Positions 27,274 to 34,469 of a DNA stretch of 64,000 nt are shown here, piece by piece. Location of the stretch: contig NZ_WPCU01000003.1 in NCBI RefSeq assembly GCF_009742705.1, forward strand, positions 261,262 through 325,261. Reading direction: 5' to 3'. The translations under genes and the position numbers were made by a program. The notes under the pieces were generated by a model, which ran no database searches, was not told where the DNA came from, and was given only the letters and a program-made list of their open reading frames with translations. The stretch's first letter is position 1, and every line of letters begins with the position of its first letter. This stretch comes from Auraticoccus cholistanensis (lineage in GTDB: Bacteria; Actinomycetota; Actinomycetes; Propionibacteriales; Propionibacteriaceae).

Positions 27274-28256
27274 CGTCCCGCCCTCCGGGTCCGTCGGTCG
27301 GCCAGGCCCTCACGCTCGCGGACCAGCCGCCAGTTGATGATCGAGAAGACCGCGGCGATGAGGAACAGCGCCCAGGCGATCGCCGAGCCGTAGCCGAAGT
27401 CGAACTGGGTGAAGGCCTGGTTGTACTGGTAGAGCACGATCGTCATCCCCGCCTCGCCCGGGCCGCCGCTGTTCTCGTTGCCGCCGGAGTTGGCCAGCAG
27501 CACCTGCGGCTCGGTGAACAGGCTGAGCCCGCCGATGGTGGAGGTGATGACCGTGAACAGGATGACTGGGCGCAGCATGGGCACGGTCACGGAGGTGAAG
27601 ATCCGCCAGGTGCTGGCGCCGTCCACCTTGGCCGCGTCGTAGAGCTCGGTGGGGATGGCCTGCAGCCCGGCGAGGTAGATGATCGCGTTGTAGCCGGTCC
27701 AGCGCCAGATCACCATCAGGACCAGGGTCAGCTTGATCGCCCAGCTCTCGGTCAGCCAGCCGATCTCCTGCGAGCCGAGCCAGCGCAGGAAGCCGTTGGC
27801 CAGCCCGAACGAGTCGGAGAAGACCGAGCCGAACACGATCGCCATGGCCACCATCGAGGTGACGTTCGGCAGGAAGAAGGCCACCCGGTAGGCGCCCTTG
27901 AAGCGGATGCTCTGGTGCAGCAGGAAGGCCAGCAGCAGCGCCAGGAACAGCATCGGCACCGTCGAGCCGATCCAGATGATGAAGGTGTTCGACACCGCGT
28001 TCCAGAACCGCGGGTCCGCCACCAGGTACTGGTACTGGCCCAGGCCGACGAAGGTCATCTCCCCGACGCCGTCCCACTCGTTGAACGAGAGGTAGATGGA
28101 GAACAGGATCGGGAACAGCCCGAAGGCCAGGAACAGCAGGTAGAACGGCGCGATCGCCACGTACTGTGGCCAGTAGCTCAGCAGCCGGCGTCGCCTGCGG
28201 ACGGGCGCGGCCGCGCTGCGGGTGGCCGGGACGGTGGCGGTCGTGGTGGCGGCCAT
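27270..28256 (-). CDS. sugar ABC transporter permease (MalF type)
   Basis: A 328-residue CUT1 permease. ATG 28256 (MAATTTATVP) shares one nucleotide with the binding-protein TGA; sequence further upstream in this frame lies inside that gene. An RRRRR stretch precedes the first helix, and the EAA loop is TELYDAAKVDGASTWRIF with VPMLRPV. It pairs with the MalG-type permease. Confidence 0.92.
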   Translation of the reverse strand: MAATTTATVPATRSAAAPVRRRRRLLSYWPQYVAIAPFYLLFLAFGLFPILFSIYLSFNEWDGVGEMTFVGLGQYQYLVADPRFWNAVSNTFIIWIGSTVPMLFLALLLAFLLHQSIRFKGAYRVAFFLPNVTSMVAMAIVFGSVFSDSFGLANGFLRWLGSQEIGWLTESWAIKLTLVLMVIWRWTGYNAIIYLAGLQAIPTELYDAAKVDGASTWRIFTSVTVPMLRPVILFTVITSTIGGLSLFTEPQVLLANSGGNENSGGPGEAGMTIVLYQYNQAFTQFDFGYGSAIAWALFLIAAVFSIINWRLVREREGLADRRTRRAGR

Positions 28257-29539
28257 CAGAGCACTCCTCGCTTGCGCAGCACGCGGTTGACCTCGGTGAC
28301 GGCGTCCTCCCAGGCCCGCTCGGGCTCCTTGCTGCCGTTGGACACCAGCCCGAGCTCGGTGCGGAAGGCGCCGACCTTGCTCTCGTGGGTGCTGATGAAG
28401 GTGGTGGGGACGGTCTGGGCCGCCTCGGAGAAGAACTCCAGCGGGTCCTGGTCGCCGAAGAAGTCGCTGCTCTCCATCACGCCCAGCTCGAAGGACTCCG
28501 GGGTGGAGGGGAAGAGCTGGACGTCGTTGAACGTCCTGGCCTGCATCTGCGGGGACTGCGCCCAGCGGATCCAGGCGAACGCGGCCTCCGGGTTCTTGCA
28601 GGTGCGGGGGACCGCGACGAAGGAGCCGCCGCTGTTGCCGGGTGGGCCGGGCTGCTGCGCGATCCGCCAGCTGCCCGCCGTCTCCGGCGCGGTGTCGACC
28701 ACGATCTCGCTCCACCAGGCCCCCTCGACCTGGCCGGCGGTGCGCCCGCTCACCCAGGCCGCGTTCTGGTCGGTGGTGCTCGAGGCCCCGGTGACCACCC
28801 CGGTCTGCACCGCCCGGACGGCGAGATCCCAGGCCTGCCGGACGGCGCTGCCCTCCTGCTCGTAGAGCGGGCGGTCGGCGGTGTCGAAGTAGCGCTCGGG
28901 CGAGGCGTTGAGGAACTGGTTGAACAGCTGGGCGGCCGTCTGCACCATGCCGGCGTCGGCGTCGCGGCGCAGCTTCTCGCCGAGCTCGATCCACTCGTCC
29001 CAGGTGCGGGTCGCCGCGGACACCTCGTCGGGCTCGGACGGCAGCCCGGCGCGCTCGAAGATGTCCTGCCGGTAGAAGAAGCCGGTGGGGCCGATGTCGA
29101 GCGGGAAGAAGCAGAACCGGCCGGTGGGGGTCTCGCCCAGGCTCCACTTCCACGGGTAGAAGTCCCGCTCCAGCTCCGCCGCACCGAGCTCGTACAGGTC
29201 CAGGAACTGGTCCTCGGCGGGGAAGTAGAGCGAGTTGTTGGAGTTGATGTTGGTCAGGTCGGGGATGTAGGCCCCGGCCGCCAGGCTGGTGCGCAGCTTG
29301 GTGTCGAAGGTCGTCCCGATGTAGTCGGCCCGGAGCCGGAAGTCCGTGCCCGGGATGCCCCGGGCCGACTCCGCCAGCAGCTCCGGGCTGGCCGAGCGGT
29401 TCCACAGCCAGAGCACCAGCTCGTGCGGGTCGCTGGAGAGCGAGACCTCCGAGCCGCAGCCGCTGAGACCACCCGCCGCCAGGGCCGCCGTGCCCGCCGA
29501 GGCGAGCCCGAGCAGCCGTCGACGCGATAACCGTGCCAC
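28256..29539 (-). CDS. extracellular sugar-binding lipoprotein
   Basis: A 427-residue CUT1 binding protein. GTG 29539 is preceded by GGGAGGTGG. The N-terminus has a Tat-like SRRRLLGLAS and a lipobox LSGC. Segments LVLWLWNRSASPELL, DLTNINSNNSLYFPAEDQFLDL, FFPLDIGPTGFFYRQDIFERAG and WSEIVVDTAPE give the two-lobe binding fold; the aromatic-rich cleft suggests a sugar, probably an oligosaccharide. No regulator or glycosidase lies in the operon, so the substrate cannot be named. A candidate operator lies about 100 nt upstream. Confidence 0.92.
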   Translation of the reverse strand: MARLSRRRLLGLASAGTAALAAGGLSGCGSEVSLSSDPHELVLWLWNRSASPELLAESARGIPGTDFRLRADYIGTTFDTKLRTSLAAGAYIPDLTNINSNNSLYFPAEDQFLDLYELGAAELERDFYPWKWSLGETPTGRFCFFPLDIGPTGFFYRQDIFERAGLPSEPDEVSAATRTWDEWIELGEKLRRDADAGMVQTAAQLFNQFLNASPERYFDTADRPLYEQEGSAVRQAWDLAVRAVQTGVVTGASSTTDQNAAWVSGRTAGQVEGAWWSEIVVDTAPETAGSWRIAQQPGPPGNSGGSFVAVPRTCKNPEAAFAWIRWAQSPQMQARTFNDVQLFPSTPESFELGVMESSDFFGDQDPLEFFSEAAQTVPTTFISTHESKVGAFRTELGLVSNGSKEPERAWEDAVTEVNRVLRKRGVL

Positions 29540-29628
29540 GGTCCACCTCCCACTCCGTCGTGGTGAGTGCCCACGGACGCCGGGGGTGACGTCCGCGTGG
29601 AGCCACCGTGGCAGCGGCTGCGGAACCC

Positions 29629-29658
29629 TGTCAACGCCCTGCGTCGAACCCTTTCGAC
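29629..29658 (-). promoter_or_regulatory. candidate -35 and LacI-type operator of the sugar ABC operon
   Basis: On the minus strand TTGACA (29634-29629) is a consensus -35, although no good -10 follows. Directly upstream lies the perfect dyad GTCGAA-CCCT-TTCGAC (29643-29658), a layout like LacI-family operators of actinobacterial sugar genes. No LacI gene is in the window. Confidence 0.45.
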
Positions 29659-29686
29659 AGCCGATCCGGTCTGGACCGCCGACCAG

Positions 29687-29748
29687 GACCTGCTCAGAGC
29701 GTGGGGCCGGCGCCCCTGAGTAGGCCGGCCCCCCGCTCTGAGCAGGTC
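29687..29748. repeat. 62-nt imperfect palindrome between divergent operons
   Basis: GACCTGCTCAGAGCG (29687-29701) is perfectly complementary to 29734-29748, and GGGGCCGGC (29703-29711) to GCCGGCCCC (29724-29732), with one mismatch pair and a 12-nt loop. It sits upstream of both the sugar ABC operon and the riboswitch promoter, so it does not follow any gene end. Confidence 0.85.
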
Positions 29749-29770
29749 CGTGCTGGGCGCGGCGACGGCG

Positions 29771-29776
29771 TATGCT
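29771..29776 (+). promoter_or_regulatory. -10 box of the riboflavin-uptake operon
   Basis: TATGCT, 19-24 nt before the riboswitch, identical to the -10 of the SRP RNA gene in this window. The -35 region abuts the end of the large palindrome and is weak. Confidence 0.5.
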
Positions 29777-29794
29777 CGGCGGCGCACAACACGT

Positions 29795-29937
29795 ACGTGC
29801 TCTGGGGTCGGTGCAAGTCCGAACCGGCGGTGACAGTCCGCGACCCGGGAGGCGCCTGGCGCGCCGAGCGGTTGACCTGGTGGAACTCCGGGACCGACGG
29901 TGAGAGTCCGGATGGGAAGAGACACGTGGTGGGCGGC
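29795..29937 (+). ncRNA. FMN riboswitch (RFN element)
   Basis: All conserved RFN blocks are present: GGGGTCGGTGCAAGTCCGAA, CCGGCGGTGACAGTCCGCGA, a variable GC-rich arm, GACCTGGTGGAACTCCGGGA and CCGACGGTGAGAGTCCGGAT ending in GGGAAGAG. The outer stem is GTGCTCT (29797-29803) with AGAG(A)CAC (29928-29935). It binds FMN and represses downstream expression when flavin is plentiful. Between it and GTG 30021 lies a GC-rich stretch with further possible hairpins (for example GGCGG...CCGCC around 29960-29985) that may form the expression platform. Confidence 0.96.
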
Positions 29938-30020
29938 CGTGCGGCCGTCCGCTCCCGGCGGTGCGCACCCGCGCGCCGCCGTCCCCGGGGACCCGTGCGT
30001 CGTGACCCGGGAGGACGGAC

Positions 30021-30836
30021 GTGGCTGAACCCGCTGCCAGTGGCGCCCTGCGCCGGCGTGCCCGCGCGCGCCGGGCCGCGCTGCCCGCGGTGGTCGCCGG
30101 CTCCGGGCCGCTGCCGGCCCTGGTGCTCGGCGTGGTGCTGGTGCTGGTGTGGTGGGCGGTGACCGCGACCGGGACGGTGACGCGGATCGTGCTGCCGCCC
30201 CCGGCCGACGTCGTGGCCACCCTGGTCGAGCTGGCCGCCACCGGCGACCTGCTGCCCGCCGTCGCCGCCACCTTCAGCGCCGCCGGCCTCGGGGCCGTGC
30301 TGGGGGGAGCGGTCGGGCTGCCGCTGGCCTGGGTGCTGGTGCACGGCCGCTGGTTCGCCGCAGCGCTCGAGCCCTACGTCGCGGCCTCGCAGGCGGTGCC
30401 GGCCATCGCGCTGGCCCCGCTGCTGGTGCTGTGGATCGGCTACGGGCTGCCGTCCATCGCAGTGCTCTGCGCGCTGCTGGTGTTCTTCCCGATCGTCATC
30501 GCCACCACCCTGGGGCTGCGCACCCTCGACCCCGAGGTGGTGGCCGCCGCCCGGGTCGACGGGGCCAGCGGCTGGCGGCTGCTGCGCCACATCGAGGGTC
30601 CGCTGGCGTTGCCGGCCGTGCTGTCGGGGCTGCGCAACGGGGTGACCCTCGCCGTCACCGGCGCGGTGGTGGGGGAGTTCGTGATGGGCGGGGAGGGGCT
30701 GGGGCTGCTGCTGGTGGCCCAGCGCGACCGCTCCGACACCGCCGGCCTCTTCGCCACGCTGCTCGTGCTCTGCGCCCTGGCCACGGCGGCCTACGCCCTG
30801 GTCCGACTGCTCGAACGACGATGGGAGAACTCATGA
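30021..30836 (+). CDS. ribX: riboflavin ABC transporter permease, RibX type
   Basis: A 271-residue permease of the SsuC/ThiX/TauC family with six helices; the EAA loop is PEVVAAARVDGASGWRLLRH. GTG 30021 has GGGAGGA upstream. The FMN riboswitch directly in front and a THI5-like binding protein behind identify it as RibX of the RibXY riboflavin importer predicted from riboswitch-linked genes. The expected ATPase subunit is not in the operon or nearby. Confidence 0.85.
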   Translation: MAEPAASGALRRRARARRAALPAVVAGSGPLPALVLGVVLVLVWWAVTATGTVTRIVLPPPADVVATLVELAATGDLLPAVAATFSAAGLGAVLGGAVGLPLAWVLVHGRWFAAALEPYVAASQAVPAIALAPLLVLWIGYGLPSIAVLCALLVFFPIVIATTLGLRTLDPEVVAAARVDGASGWRLLRHIEGPLALPAVLSGLRNGVTLAVTGAVVGEFVMGGEGLGLLLVAQRDRSDTAGLFATLLVLCALATAAYALVRLLERRWENS

Positions 30837-31852
30837 CACCCGCTGCCCCCGCCTCCGCGCTGACCCGGCGGACCCTGCTCGCCGCAGGTGCCGGCCTGCT
30901 CGGGGCCGGCCTCGCCGCCTGCGGCGGGCAGCAGCCGGAGCAGCCGGCGGCCAGCCCCGGTGCCATCCCGCTGACCCTCGGCTTCAGCTACATCCCCGAC
31001 ATCCAGTTCGCGCCCTTCTACGCCGCCGACGCCCACGGCTTCTACCGCGAGGCCGGGCTGGACGTCACGCTGCGCCACCACGGCGGCTCCGAGTCGCTGT
31101 TCGGAGCCCTCGAGCAGGGCCAGGAGGACCTGCTCGTGGCCAGCGGGGACGAGCTGCTGCAGGCGTGCTCGGCCGGGTCGGAGCTGGTGTCGGTCGCCCG
31201 CGTGTACCAGACCTACCCGGTGGCCCTCATCGTGCCGGCGGACTCCGACATCCAGACCGCGGCCGACCTGCGCGGCCGGACGGTCGGCACGCCCGGGCCC
31301 TACGGCGGCAACTGGTTCGCGCTGCTCGCCATCCTGGCCGGTGCCGGTCTGACGCCGGAGGACCTGACCATCGACTACATCGGCTTCACCCAGCAGGCCG
31401 CGCTGACCACGGGCGCGGTGGACGGGGTGATGGGCTACCTCAACAACGAGGCGGTCCGGCTCACCGCGGCGGGCACCCCGGTGCGCACCATCACGCTGCC
31501 CGAGGACGCCGCCCTGGCCAGCATCGCCATCAACACCACCCGGGCGCTGACCCAGCAGCAGCCCGACGCGGTGCGGGCCTTCGTGGCGGCCTCGCTGCGC
31601 GGCATCCGCTCGGTGGTCGAGGACCCGGCCGGAGCGGTCGAGCTGAGCGGGGACTACATCCCCGGGCTGACCGCCAGCGCCCGCCGCGACGCCGAGGCGA
31701 CCCTGGCCGCCACCATCCCGCTGCTCGGCGACGCCTCCGGGCGCCACGACCTGCAGCAGTGGGAGCGGATGGCGCAGTTCATGGCCGAGGCGGACCTGCT
31801 GGAGGGCGAGGTGGACTGGTCGCAGGCGGTCACCAACGACTTCCTCCCCTGA
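30833..31852 (+). CDS. ribY: riboflavin-binding lipoprotein, RibY type (NMT1/THI5-like)
   Basis: A 339-residue binding protein of the NMT1/THI5 (SsuA-like) family. ATG 30833 overlaps the permease stop by 4 nt. The signal has a twin-arginine (TRRTLLAAG) and lipobox LAAC. The mature start LTLGFSYIPDIQFAPFYAADAHGFY and AGLDVTLRHHGG are typical of the family, whose members bind pyrimidine or flavin precursors. Placement under an FMN riboswitch supports riboflavin as ligand; this is inference from regulation, since ThiY-like thiamine-precursor binders look similar. Confidence 0.85.
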   Translation: MTPAAPASALTRRTLLAAGAGLLGAGLAACGGQQPEQPAASPGAIPLTLGFSYIPDIQFAPFYAADAHGFYREAGLDVTLRHHGGSESLFGALEQGQEDLLVASGDELLQACSAGSELVSVARVYQTYPVALIVPADSDIQTAADLRGRTVGTPGPYGGNWFALLAILAGAGLTPEDLTIDYIGFTQQAALTTGAVDGVMGYLNNEAVRLTAAGTPVRTITLPEDAALASIAINTTRALTQQQPDAVRAFVAASLRGIRSVVEDPAGAVELSGDYIPGLTASARRDAEATLAATIPLLGDASGRHDLQQWERMAQFMAEADLLEGEVDWSQAVTNDFLP

Positions 31853-31948
31853 CCCCCCGGCCTCCCGGGACGCGGAGCCCGCCGGCACCGCGCGGGTGGC
31901 CGTGGTCGCCGACGCGCGGCTGCAACACGGCACTGGAAGAATCGCGCC

Positions 31949-33454
31949 ATGATCGACCTCGACGGCCTCCTGCTGGTGGGCTCGGCCGTCCTGCTGGTCT
32001 CGATCATGGCCGCCCGGCTGGGGTCGTCGCTGGGGCTGCCCGCGCTGCTGCTGTTCCTCGGCCTGGGCATGGTGCTGGGGGAGGCCGGGCTCGGCGTCCA
32101 GTTCGACGACCCCGACCTGGCCCACGCGCTCGGCTTCGGCGCGCTGGTGCTGATCCTGGCCGAGGGCGGGCTGACCACCCGCTGGGGCGCCATCCGCGAC
32201 AGCGTCAGGGTGGCCGGGCTGCTGGCCACCGTCGGCACCGGGATCAGCCTCGGGGTCACCGCGCTGTTCGCCCACTACGTGCTGGGGCTGCCGCCCTGGA
32301 TCGCCGTGCTGCTCGGCGCCGTCTGCTCGCCGACCGACGCCGCCGCCGTCTTCGCGGTGCTGCGCCGGGTGCCGCTGCCCGAGCGGCTGCGGGGCACCCT
32401 GGAGGCCGAGTCCGGGCTCAACGACGCCCCCACCGTGCTGCTGGTGGCCCTCGCCAGCGCGGCCGCGCTCGGGCACGAGCCCTCCGGCGGCGTGCTGGGG
32501 CTGGTGGGGCTGATCGTCGCCGAGCTGGTCGGCGGGGTGCTGATCGGCGGCGGCGTCGGCTGGCTCGGCGCGCAGGTGCTGCGCCGGGTCGCGCTGCCGG
32601 CGTCCGGGCTGTACCCGCTGGCCACCGTGGGCTGGGCCGTGCTGGCCTACGGGGTGGCGGCCGTCGCCCACACCAGCGGGTTCGCCGCCGTCTACGTGTG
32701 CGCGCTGCTGCTCGGCAACAGCGCCCTGCCGCACCGCTCGGCCACCCGTTCCTTCGTGGAGGGGGTCGGCTGGATCTCCCAGATCGGGCTGTTCGTCATG
32801 CTGGGCCTGCTGGCCTACCCCTCGCGGCTGAGCTGGCGGGTGGTCCTGGTCGCGCTCGCCGTGGGCGTCTTCCTGACCGTGGTGGCCCGCCCGCTGTCGG
32901 TGCTGGCCTGTGCCCTGTGGTTCCGGGTGCCGGTGCACCACATCGCCTTCATGTCCTGGGCCGGGCTGCGCGGCGCGGTGCCGATCGTGCTGGCCACCAT
33001 CCCGCTGTCGGAGGGGGTGCCGGGGGCGGACTTCCTCTTCGACGTGGTGCTGGTGTTCGTCGTCGTGTTCACCCTGGTGCAGGCCCCGACGCTGCCCTGG
33101 GCGGCGCGCCAGCTCGGTCTCGACCGGGGGCTGCTCGCCGACGTGGAGGTGGAGTCCGCGCCGCTGGACAAGGTCTCGGCCAGCCTGCTGCAGATCCGCA
33201 TCCCGGTCGAGTCCCAGCTGCACGGGGTGATGGTCTCCGAGCTGCGGCTGCCGCGGAACGTCGTCGTCTCGCTGGTCATCCGGGGCGAGCAGATGTTCGC
33301 CCCCAGCGGGCGGGAGCGGCTCCGCTCCGGCGACGAGCTGCTGGTCGTCGCCCCCGCCGGGCTGTCGGCGACGGTGGAGCGGCGGCTGCGCGCGGTGGGC
33401 CGGCGCGGCCGGCTGGCCAAGTGGTGGAACGAGTCCGGCGGGGACCAGCCCTAG
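31949..33454 (+). CDS. CPA1-type K+/H+ antiporter with TrkA_C domain (NhaP2/CvrA-like)
   Basis: A 501-residue transporter. About 12 membrane helices (residues 5-390) include the CPA1 ion-site motif SPTDAAAVFAVLRRVP and ESGLNDAPTVLL, where the two Asp residues carry the exchange. A C-terminal RCK_C/TrkA_C domain (about 405-480, ELRLPRNVVVSLVIRG) would bind a nucleotide or ligand and gate transport. The combination is that of bacterial potassium/proton antiporters. ATG 31949 follows GGAAGA. Confidence 0.92.
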   Translation: MIDLDGLLLVGSAVLLVSIMAARLGSSLGLPALLLFLGLGMVLGEAGLGVQFDDPDLAHALGFGALVLILAEGGLTTRWGAIRDSVRVAGLLATVGTGISLGVTALFAHYVLGLPPWIAVLLGAVCSPTDAAAVFAVLRRVPLPERLRGTLEAESGLNDAPTVLLVALASAAALGHEPSGGVLGLVGLIVAELVGGVLIGGGVGWLGAQVLRRVALPASGLYPLATVGWAVLAYGVAAVAHTSGFAAVYVCALLLGNSALPHRSATRSFVEGVGWISQIGLFVMLGLLAYPSRLSWRVVLVALAVGVFLTVVARPLSVLACALWFRVPVHHIAFMSWAGLRGAVPIVLATIPLSEGVPGADFLFDVVLVFVVVFTLVQAPTLPWAARQLGLDRGLLADVEVESAPLDKVSASLLQIRIPVESQLHGVMVSELRLPRNVVVSLVIRGEQMFAPSGRERLRSGDELLVVAPAGLSATVERRLRAVGRRGRLAKWWNESGGDQP

Positions 33455-33475
33455 CGCGGCCGGCGGGGGGCGGGC

Positions 33476-33997
33476 TCAGCCGGCCGGGCTGGGGCTGGAG
33501 CTGGCCGGCAGGCAGACCGACTCCGTCTCCAGCTCGATCGCCTCGGGGGCGTCCCCGTGCATGCCGGCGTAGGCCGAGCCGATCAGCACGTCCACGATCC
33601 CGTCGGGCCGGTTGTCGGGACGGGCCTCGGCCTTCTTGAAGTGCTCCAGCGTCAGCCGCACGGCCGGGTCGTCGGCGCTGACACCCACCACGGTGGTCAC
33701 GGTGACCGGCTCGTCGGTGTTGCCGACCGACTCCACGACGAACCCGGCCGCCTCCAGGGCCTGGCCGACCTCGGCCGCCTTGCCCCGCTCGGCCCCGCCG
33801 TTGAACACCCGGACGCTGACCTGGCTCGACTCCAGCTGCTCACCGACCTCCTGGGGCACGCAGGGCTCCACCGGAGGAGGCGGCGGCGGCTTCATCACGT
33901 TGGTGTAGCCCCAGTAGGCGCCGAAGGCGAGGATGCCCAGCAGGACCAGCAGCGTCAGCGGGGTCCTCAGGACCCGCCACAGCTCTGCTCCCTGCAT
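33476..33997 (-). CDS. LytR_C-domain membrane-anchored protein
   Basis: A 173-residue protein: one N-terminal membrane helix (about 12-32), a proline run (PPPPPPVEP), then a LytR C-terminal domain (about 55-145, VSVRVFNGGAERGKAAEVGQ... and a repeated VES/VTVTTVVG beta pattern). LytR_C domains occur on wall-polymer ligases and on stand-alone actinobacterial proteins like this one. Two cysteines (CVPQEV near 43 and VCLP near the end) flank the domain. It converges with the antiporter gene. Confidence 0.88.
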   Translation of the reverse strand: MQGAELWRVLRTPLTLLVLLGILAFGAYWGYTNVMKPPPPPPVEPCVPQEVGEQLESSQVSVRVFNGGAERGKAAEVGQALEAAGFVVESVGNTDEPVTVTTVVGVSADDPAVRLTLEHFKKAEARPDNRPDGIVDVLIGSAYAGMHGDAPEAIELETESVCLPASSSPSPAG

Positions 33998-34072
33998 CGA
34001 TGCTCCTCGCCTTCCGCCCCGCCCGGGGCCGTGTCCGGCACCACCCCGGGCGGGTGGGCGCGACTGGTGGTC

Positions 34073-34366
34073 CTAGCTGAGCTCCAGCACCCTGGCGTGC
34101 ATGGTCTGGCGCTGCTGCAACGCCGCGCGCAGCGCACGGTGCAGCCCGTCCTCCAGGTACAGCTCGCCCCGCCAGGAGACGACGTGGGCGAAGAGGTCGC
34201 CGTAGAAGGTCGAGTCCTCCTCCAGCAGGGCCTCCAGGTCCAGGGTCCGCTTGGTGGTGACCAGCTGGTCCAGGCGCACCTGGTGGGGCGCGATCGCCGC
34301 CCACTGCTTCTGGGCATAGCCGTGATCCGGGTAGGGACGGACGTCGCCGACTCGCTTGAAGATCAC
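34073..34366 (-). CDS. conserved actinobacterial 97-residue protein
   Basis: A 97-residue soluble protein beginning VIFKRVGDVRPYPDHG. The sequence (LDQLVTTKRTLDLEALLEED, FYGDLFAHVVSWRGELYLED, DGLHRALRAALQQR) is of a type I know as widely conserved in actinobacteria without assigned function; the GELYLEDGLHRALRA part recalls ParB-like or antitoxin folds, but this is not secure. GTG 34366 is chosen because conservation begins there and TACAGT ends 6 nt upstream, a leaderless layout. It is divergent from the HerA-like gene. Confidence 0.8.
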   Translation of the reverse strand: MIFKRVGDVRPYPDHGYAQKQWAAIAPHQVRLDQLVTTKRTLDLEALLEEDSTFYGDLFAHVVSWRGELYLEDGLHRALRAALQQRQTMHARVLELS

Positions 34367-34469
34367 GCGGCCACTGTAGTGGCTGGCCCTCCACGGCTCC
34401 GCGCACGGCGTCGTAACGATTTCGCCCCGCCCCCGCCGGGGAGCGGCGCCGCTGTGCCACGCTGTGCGC

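Noticed and set aside
29687-29748. The long palindrome as an insertion-sequence terminal repeat
   Set aside because: No transposase and no flanking target duplication; the arms are only 33 nt apart.
28256-30271. Extending the sugar-binding protein upstream to a 671-residue protein
   Set aside because: The extension is Arg/Pro-rich, crosses the palindrome and riboswitch region, and the signal peptide with lipobox begins at GTG 29539 after a strong ribosome-binding site.
33457-33486. CGGCCGGC/GCCGGCCG inverted repeat between the antiporter and LytR_C genes as a terminator
   Set aside because: Each arm is self-complementary and the loop is 14 nt; such pairs are expected by chance in this composition and it overlaps the LytR_C stop.
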